Shown here one piece after another: positions 59,690 through 64,000 of a stretch of DNA of 64,000 nucleotides (positions within the stretch are counted from its first letter, which is position 1; each line of letters starts with the position of its first letter). Origin of the DNA: Clostridia bacterium (GTDB taxonomy: Bacteria > Bacillota > Clostridia > Oscillospirales > Acutalibacteraceae). A model generated the notes under the pieces. That model searched no databases and had not been told where the DNA came from. It saw only the letters and a list, made by a program, of their open reading frames with translations. A program made the translations under genes and the position numbers. The stretch spans positions 1 to 64,000 of the forward strand of contig JAFSDK010000048.1 of assembly GCA_017436255.1 (NCBI GenBank), read 5' to 3'.

Positions 59690-60000
59690 CGACGGGGTAC
59701 TCTGCGTTCCTTGATGTTTCGACCGCTCCGAGCGGTTGCGAAAAATCTTCGGTACTCGAGACTCGGGCAGTCCGCCCCACCTATCGCGGCGGCGCGGCTG
59801 CTTCGGCGAACCCTACGGGTTCTCATCCCGTCAAGCAAAAAGAAAGAGAGTCACATAAAGTGACTCTCTTTTCTTTTTGGTGACCCGGACGGGATTCGCT
59901 ACGATGCTATCGCATCTACACGCCCACGTCGGCAAAAACAGTCCACCGGACTGTTTTCTTCCGCTACGCTCCCTCCTGTTCGAATCCCTGTTGCAGAAAA
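59690..60000. repeat. GC-rich tRNA-Glu-derived structured element
   Basis: No gene here. GC-rich, unlike the AT-rich surroundings, and full of hairpins. It contains a 3' fragment of tRNA-Glu (minus strand, 59877-59899, matching 60047-60069), a second terminator stem (59843-59871), an inverted T-arm remnant (about 59814-59831, ACGGGTTCTCATCCCGTC), a 98-bp unit bracketed by GGGATTCG (59891-59898) and CGAATCCC (59981-59988), and inside it a perfect hairpin AAAACAGTCC-ACC-GGACTGTTTT (59935-59957). Confidence 0.7.
59843..59871 (-). terminator. Terminator after the partial tRNA-Glu copy
   Basis: AAAGAGAGTCAC and GTGACTCTCTTT form a perfect 12-bp stem around ATAAA. On the minus strand it follows the partial tRNA-Glu 3' end, as a real tRNA terminator would. 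Confidence 0.8.
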
Positions 60001-60008
60001 CACGGAAA

Positions 60009-60045
60009 TAAAAAAGCAACCACCTAAAAGGTGATTGCTTTTTCA
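60009..60045 (-). terminator. Terminator of tRNA-Met-tRNA-Glu
   Basis: GCAACCACC and GGTGATTGC arms around TAAAA (one mismatch), with T residues on the minus strand. Confidence 0.8.
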
Positions 60046-60047
60046 TT

Positions 60048-60123
60048 TGGTGACCCGGACGGGATTCGAACCCGTGTTACCGCCGTGAAAGGGCGGTGTC
60101 TTAGGCCTCTTGACCACCGGGCC
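60048..60123 (-). tRNA. tRNA-Glu (anticodon TTC)
   Basis: 76 bases with encoded CCA. Acceptor GGCCCGG/CCGGGTC (with a G-U pair), anticodon arm CCGCC-CTTTCAC-GGCGG, T-loop TTCGAAT. Co-transcribed after tRNA-Met, four bases apart. Confidence 0.96.
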
Positions 60124-60127
60124 ATAT

Positions 60128-60204
60128 TGGTGGCTGTAATTGGACTTGAACCAATGACACTGCGGGTATGAACCGCATGCTCTAGCCAACTGAGCTATAC
60201 AGCC
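60128..60204 (-). tRNA. tRNA-Met (anticodon CAT)
   Basis: 77 bases with encoded CCA. Acceptor GGCTGTA/TACAGCC, anticodon arm TGCGG-TTCATAC-CCGCA. The first pair is G-C, so it is an elongator rather than initiator type; a tRNA-Ile with lysidine-modified CAT cannot be fully excluded. Confidence 0.92.
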
Positions 60205-60223
60205 ATGAATGCGGGACTGATAC

Positions 60224-60252
60224 ATTATATATGACTTTTAATATTTTGTCAA
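60224..60252 (-). promoter_or_regulatory. Promoter of the tRNA-Met/tRNA-Glu transcript
   Basis: On the minus strand: TTGACA, a 17-base spacer, and TATAAT, an exact σA consensus. GCGGGAC (60211-60217) and GTCCCGC (60268-60274) bracket it. Confidence 0.85.
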
Positions 60253-60280
60253 TACCTTTTTTTAAAAGTCCCGCTAAAAA

Positions 60281-61546
60281 TTATATTATTTTATTAATCA
60301 CTAAACCTGTAATTAGTTTCGGATAGAAGTAGGTTGATTTCTGTGGCATTTTCTCACCCGCTGCTGCAACGTCGGCAATTTCGCTAACTCGGGTTGGGTT
60401 AAGCAAGAAACAACAGTTGGCGGCATTATCTGCAGCCGAGATAGCCTCGTCAAGACTTCTGGTATAGGTTAGGTTAATTTGTTTCGCCATATTTTCTTTA
60501 TCTATGCCAAGAAGTTCTTCTAAAATAAGACTATGAAGTACGTTAACGTCGAGTTGCCTTAAGGCCACACTCTTTTCAGGGAATAAATTATCCATAACAG
60601 AGGTATCTTTAAGGGTTAAACCTACCGTAGTATTGCCATCGTAGAAAACAAAGGCGGTATCTCCCTTGGCGTAGGCGACGTCAAGGAATTCTTCGGCGGT
60701 TTCTTTAGCAATGACGGTGGTTGTGAAATATTTTTCACATTTTTTAACAAGGTCAGCGCTGTCAAAAGCTTCAAGGTCACGAACGATGCGGTGGGTTGGG
60801 AAAACAACAAGACCATCATTCTCCATATTAACAAGGAACATCATAATGTATTCGCTGTTTTCGTTATTTACACCTTGTTCCTTTAAATAATTTCTGAAAT
60901 TAAGACCTGTTTCATATCTGTGGTGTCCGTCAGCGATGTAGAGTTTTCTATCGTCAAATTGACGGCAGATTTGTTCGGTTTTATCGCTTTTTTCGGCTAT
61001 CCAAAGATTGTGCGTTACGCCGTCTGCGTCGGTAAAACTAATATCGGGGGCACCGCTTGATAATTCGTTTATAAGATTTTGGGTTTCACCGTTTTTATCG
61101 TTGTAAAGCGAATAAATCTGACTGAAACTGCAGCCCGTGGCATTTAAAAGATTAAAGCGGTCGGTCTTAGCCTTTGAAAGGGTTTCTTCGTGTGGAAGAA
61201 CAATACCTTTGCTAAACTCTTCAAGTTTAACGTATGCAGTAAATCCCTTAAAGGCGTACGTCACACCCTTAACCGAGAACTTTTCTTCATAGATGTATAG
61301 GGCGGGCGTTGTGTCTTGTTTTAATATGCCGTCATCTAACCATTCGCCAAGTTTATTTTTGGCCGCAATATAATCTTCGGGTTGTTGACCGGGCAATTCA
61401 AGGTTAATTATATTATGCGCATCTTTTGAGTAATACATGCTTTTTTCGGCATCACTTATTATATCGTAAGGAGGGCAACAAAGGTCTTTAATATTGCCTG
61501 CGTTTTTTGCAAAACGTAATGCGCCGAACTCTTTAACTAAAGCCAT
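60281..61546 (-). CDS. DUF1015-family protein
   Basis: 421 residues. KEFGALRFAKNAGNIKDLCCPPYDIIS at the N-terminus (shown in part; CPPYDI is the family hallmark), TGCSFSQIYSLYND, and YIADGHHRYETGLNFRNYL. Soluble, typical length. The family is widespread in anaerobes and often near serine or phosphoglycerate metabolism genes; its reaction is not established for this branch. AGGAG site before the ATG. Confidence 0.88.
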   Translation of the reverse strand: MALVKEFGALRFAKNAGNIKDLCCPPYDIISDAEKSMYYSKDAHNIINLELPGQQPEDYIAAKNKLGEWLDDGILKQDTTPALYIYEEKFSVKGVTYAFKGFTAYVKLEEFSKGIVLPHEETLSKAKTDRFNLLNATGCSFSQIYSLYNDKNGETQNLINELSSGAPDISFTDADGVTHNLWIAEKSDKTEQICRQFDDRKLYIADGHHRYETGLNFRNYLKEQGVNNENSEYIMMFLVNMENDGLVVFPTHRIVRDLEAFDSADLVKKCEKYFTTTVIAKETAEEFLDVAYAKGDTAFVFYDGNTTVGLTLKDTSVMDNLFPEKSVALRQLDVNVLHSLILEELLGIDKENMAKQINLTYTRSLDEAISAADNAANCCFLLNPTRVSEIADVAAAGEKMPQKSTYFYPKLITGLVINKII

Positions 61547-61577
61547 AAAAACAACTCCTCTTTTTTATTATGAAATA

Positions 61578-61606
61578 ATTTTATTATAGTATAATTTAAA
61601 AGTCAA
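61578..61606 (-). promoter_or_regulatory. Promoter of the DUF1015 gene
   Basis: On the minus strand: TTGACT, a 17-base spacer, and TAAAAT. Confidence 0.6.
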
Positions 61607-61613
61607 TAATATC

Positions 61614-61642
61614 TTGTCATATTGCAATAAATATTGTATAAT
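61614..61642 (+). promoter_or_regulatory. Promoter of the Gld-type ABC operon
   Basis: TTGTCA, a 17-base spacer, and TATAAT (61637-61642), divergent from the DUF1015 promoter. Confidence 0.7.
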
Positions 61643-61722
61643 TACTATGATTTACAAATTATTTACAAACGAAGCAAAAAAGTTTGATAAAATTAATTTG
61701 AAAAAATTATGGAGGAAAAAAT

Positions 61723-62706
61723 ATGATTGAAGTATCATCGCTTAGTAAAAGGTACGGAAATTTTCTGGCAGTAGATGATGTAAGCTTTTCTATTAAGAAG
61801 GGCGAAGTTGTAGGCTTCTTAGGACCGAACGGTGCCGGCAAAAGTACAATCATGAACATCGTTACAGGTTATCTTTCCTTAACACAAGGTAAGGTTACGG
61901 TTGATGGATATGATATTCTTGAAGAGCCTGAGCAGGCCAAGAGAAGAATTGGTTATCTGCCTGAGATACCGCCGCTTTATATCGATATGACGGTTAATGA
62001 ATATTTGGGATTTGTGTACGACCTTAAAAAGGTTAAGTTCCCCAAAAAACCGCACATTGATGAAATTTTACGTCTTGTAAAAATTGATAACGTTAAGGAT
62101 AAGTTGATTTCAAAACTTTCAAAGGGTTACCGTCAGCGTGTAGGTATTGCACAGGCGCTTGTGGGCAATCCTGACGTACTTATTCTTGACGAACCTACGG
62201 TTGGTCTTGACCCCAAGCAAATAATCGAAATAAGAAATCTTATTTCTCGATTGGGACAAAACCATACCGTTATAGTTTCATCACACATCCTTTCTGAAAT
62301 TCAGGCGGTTTGTGAACGAGTAATTATTATTAATCATGGTAAAATTGTTGCCGACAGCACACCCGAAGAGTTGTCAAAAGAGCTTTCTAACGATTATTCG
62401 ATTGTTGTTAGAGTTGGCGGTACCGAAGAAGAAATTACCAAAATACTCAAAGGTGTAAAAGACGTTGAATCGGTAAATTGTTTAGGACAAAAAGAAAGCG
62501 GCACGCTTGACTTTGTTGTAACACCTAAAGCAGGTGCCGATATCCGTAAAGACGTTAGCGAGCGCCTTGCTGCAAGGGGCAAACATATTATTATGCTTGT
62601 ATCTAACCAGTTAAGTCTTGAGCAGGTATTTATGAGATTGACTTATGAGGCCGACGTTGCCGCCGTTGTGGCAGAGCAAAATAAAGCGAAGGGAGAAGGG
62701 AAATAA
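61723..62706 (+). CDS. ABC transporter ATPase (GldA-like)
   Basis: 327 residues. Walker A GFLGPNGAGKSTIMN, Q-loop YLPEIPPLY, signature LSKGYRQRVGIAQAL, Walker B PDVLILDEPTVGLDP, H-loop VSSHILSEI. The C-terminal 90 residues form an accessory domain. With the next two genes it makes a GldA-GldF-GldG-type exporter set, a family known from gliding bacteria but common in Clostridia where its substrate is unknown. TGGAGGA site. Confidence 0.92.
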   Translation: MIEVSSLSKRYGNFLAVDDVSFSIKKGEVVGFLGPNGAGKSTIMNIVTGYLSLTQGKVTVDGYDILEEPEQAKRRIGYLPEIPPLYIDMTVNEYLGFVYDLKKVKFPKKPHIDEILRLVKIDNVKDKLISKLSKGYRQRVGIAQALVGNPDVLILDEPTVGLDPKQIIEIRNLISRLGQNHTVIVSSHILSEIQAVCERVIIINHGKIVADSTPEELSKELSNDYSIVVRVGGTEEEITKILKGVKDVESVNCLGQKESGTLDFVVTPKAGADIRKDVSERLAARGKHIIMLVSNQLSLEQVFMRLTYEADVAAVVAEQNKAKGEGK

Positions 62707-63407
62707 TGATTGCTGTTTTTAAAAGAGAATTAAAATCATATTTTAACACCCCTATAGGCTTTGTTATTCTAGCTGTTTTCACATTTTTCGGGGGTATGTT
62801 TTTTAGTGTACTTTACGAGAGTGGTTCACCGACCGTTGAAAGCATTATTTCGGTTATGTCGTCGATAGTTGTATTTATAACCCCGTTTATTACTATGCGA
62901 CTGCTAAGTGAAGACCGTCGCCAAAAGGTTGACCAGGTGCTTTTAACTGCGCCGGTAAAGATTTCCTCAATAGTTATGGGTAAGTTTTTGGCTGCATTTG
63001 CACTATATTCGGCAGGTTTTATTCCTACCCTTATTTTCCAATTTATCGTTGCAACCTACGTATCATTAAATTGGGCAATTTATTTCTATGCGTTACTTGG
63101 TGTACTGCTGCTTGGTGCCGTAATGATTTCAATTGGTGAGTTTCTTTCATCACTAACCGAAAGTCCGGTAGTGGCGGCAGCACTTACCTTTGCGGTATTT
63201 CTTGTTGTTATGCTTTTTGGCAGTTTTGTTGAAACAAGCAACAATGCACTTTTATCAGGAATAAATACGGCTATATCGTTTGTTGAACGTTTCTCAAACT
63301 TTATTTCGGGCGTATTTAGTTTTAATGACGTATTTTATATGTTAAGTTTAACCGGTGTGTTTATGTTCTTAACAATATGCTCGGTTAACAAGAGAAGATG
63401 GGCTTAA
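62706..63407 (+). CDS. ABC-2 type permease (GldF-like)
   Basis: 233 residues with six predicted membrane segments. FKRELKSYFNTPIGFVILAV at the N-terminus and the MRLLSEDRRQKVDQVLLTAPV loop (part) are diagnostic of this permease group. The ATG overlaps the ATPase stop by one base (TAATG), so they are translated together. Confidence 0.9.
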   Translation: MIAVFKRELKSYFNTPIGFVILAVFTFFGGMFFSVLYESGSPTVESIISVMSSIVVFITPFITMRLLSEDRRQKVDQVLLTAPVKISSIVMGKFLAAFALYSAGFIPTLIFQFIVATYVSLNWAIYFYALLGVLLLGAVMISIGEFLSSLTESPVVAAALTFAVFLVVMLFGSFVETSNNALLSGINTAISFVERFSNFISGVFSFNDVFYMLSLTGVFMFLTICSVNKRRWA

Positions 63408-63420
63408 GGAGGACGGTAAA

Positions 63421-64000
63421 ATGAAAATTTTTGAAAAGAAAAATAAAAGCAACACAACCGCCACCAAGAGACTTATTAATATAAACGCACTAAAAAAGGG
63501 CGGATATCTTACGGTAGTAATTATTGCCGTACTTGTTATAGCCGTATTTTTAAATATCGGTACACATTTACTTGATAAGCGTGGGTATTTAAGATTTGAC
63601 TTAACACCAGCTAAATTAAATACACTCAGTGAAGAAAATCGTGAGTTTTTAAAGAAAATTGATAAAGAAGTACAAATCACCGTTCTCTGTACCGAGAGCG
63701 AGTACGCATCAACCCTTGGCCAGTATCTTGAATATTATATGAATATTACTACCGAAGAAGATTATTTTGCACAGACTGTAAAACTTCTTAATCAGTATGA
63801 GGCAGTTAACAAAAAAATATCGGTAGAGTTTGTTGATTTCTCAGGTGTTCAAGCCAAGGCAATACAAGAACAATATCCTAATGCATTTATAGGCGATATT
63901 TACGTAGAGGTTGAGGGTAAAGGCGGTAAACCAGCTACAAAAATCGTAGGTTACGATAAGATTTACCCCGCATCAGATCCGTCCGGATATGCCGCAATGG
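63421..64000 (+). CDS. GldG-like ABC auxiliary protein (C-terminus beyond window)
   Basis: At least 193 residues, cut by the window edge. A single N-terminal membrane segment (about 29-50, TVVIIAVLVIAVFLNI) is followed by LTPAKLNTLSEENREFLKKI, the hallmark of the GldG/ABC_transp_aux domain, then VTVLCTES-like strands of a ThuA/GATase-like external domain. An AAGGAGG site lies before the ATG. Confidence 0.88.
   Translation, partial: MKIFEKKNKSNTTATKRLININALKKGGYLTVVIIAVLVIAVFLNIGTHLLDKRGYLRFDLTPAKLNTLSEENREFLKKIDKEVQITVLCTESEYASTLGQYLEYYMNITTEEDYFAQTVKLLNQYEAVNKKISVEFVDFSGVQAKAIQEQYPNAFIGDIYVEVEGKGGKPATKIVGYDKIYPASDPSGYAAM

Noticed and set aside
59681..59883. Two overlapping open frames of about 60 residues on +
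   Set aside because: They cover the GC-rich tRNA-derived element, have odd composition (many R, S, A), no ribosome site and a hairpin in their path.
59891..59988. Possible CRISPR-like or IS terminal structure
   Set aside because: There are no regularly spaced direct repeats and no transposase gene nearby; the inverted ends match tRNA T-arm sequence.
59831..60225. Minus-strand open frames across the tRNA genes
   Set aside because: They read through tRNA-Glu, tRNA-Met and terminator hairpins; this is structural RNA, not coding sequence.

Overview
The window is AT-rich DNA from a low-GC Gram-positive bacterium, most likely an anaerobic member of the Clostridia (Oscillospirales or Christensenellales-like). 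The evidence is the gene order dnaA-dnaN-yaaA-recF-remB-gyrB-gyrA, two perfect parS sites around parAB, sporulation-type genes (spoVAE and a SpoVB-like flippase), an archaeal-type ApgM, a tandem glycine riboswitch, and Shine-Dalgarno sites of the AGGAGG/GGTGAT type. It covers the chromosomal origin region. Genes to the right of about 34.5 kb are almost all on +, while replication genes and most others to the left are on -, as expected if replication starts near 31.7-34.5 kb.

Layout. 1-5.2 kb: the N-terminal 1,723 codons of a giant secreted RHS/YD-repeat protein, which runs off the left edge. 5.3-13.3 kb: apgM with a small membrane protein, zapA, a U32 peptidase, an ABC exporter, an XRE/zinc-ribbon regulator and a lipoprotein. 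A short intergenic repeat occurs three times among the last of these. 13.4-24.5 kb: a MATE transporter, an uncharacterised protein, rsmA, ybaK, parAB between two parS sites, spoVAE, rarA, a SpoVB-like flippase, a short QueG-like protein, tadA and a CPBP protease. 24.5-33.4 kb: the replication operon, with a candidate oriC between dnaA and dnaN and a clear dnaA promoter. 33.4-36.8 kb: a DUF3048 lipoprotein, tRNA-Arg, and a riboswitch-controlled alanine/glycine symporter.

37.0-56.2 kb is a single 19-kb exopolysaccharide/capsule operon on +, with a consensus promoter at its head and a terminator at its end. It encodes an initiating phosphoglycosyltransferase, an epimerase, four glycosyltransferases, an EpsG-like polymerase, a Wzx-like flippase, an ATP-grasp enzyme, RfbC, a sugar aminotransferase, RfbA, RfbB, a CapE/CapF/CapG-type UDP-FucNAc pathway, and two uncharacterised nucleotidyltransferase-fold proteins. 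No rfbD is present, so the dTDP branch probably makes an amino sugar rather than rhamnose.

56.2-60.3 kb is an accessory zone. It holds a phosphodiesterase, a trio of small uncharacterised proteins, a DUF4358 lipoprotein, and a truncated second copy of that lipoprotein gene. Between and beside the copies are two small divergent modules with palindromic operators: a zinc-ribbon protein with a ribbon-helix-helix (RHH) protein, and a 53-residue RHH protein with an XRE repressor. A GC-rich structured element built from tRNA-Glu 3'-end sequence follows, next to tRNA-Met and tRNA-Glu. 60.3-64 kb: a DUF1015 protein and a Gld-type ABC system (ATPase, permease, GldG), whose last gene runs off the right edge.

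No CRISPR array, rRNA, insertion sequence or complete prophage was seen. Family names come from reading the translations without database searches. The most novel material is in 58.4-60.0 kb (paired operators, gene remnant, tRNA-derived element), the parS-terminator fusion at 17.1 kb, and the unusual sugar chemistry in the polysaccharide operon.
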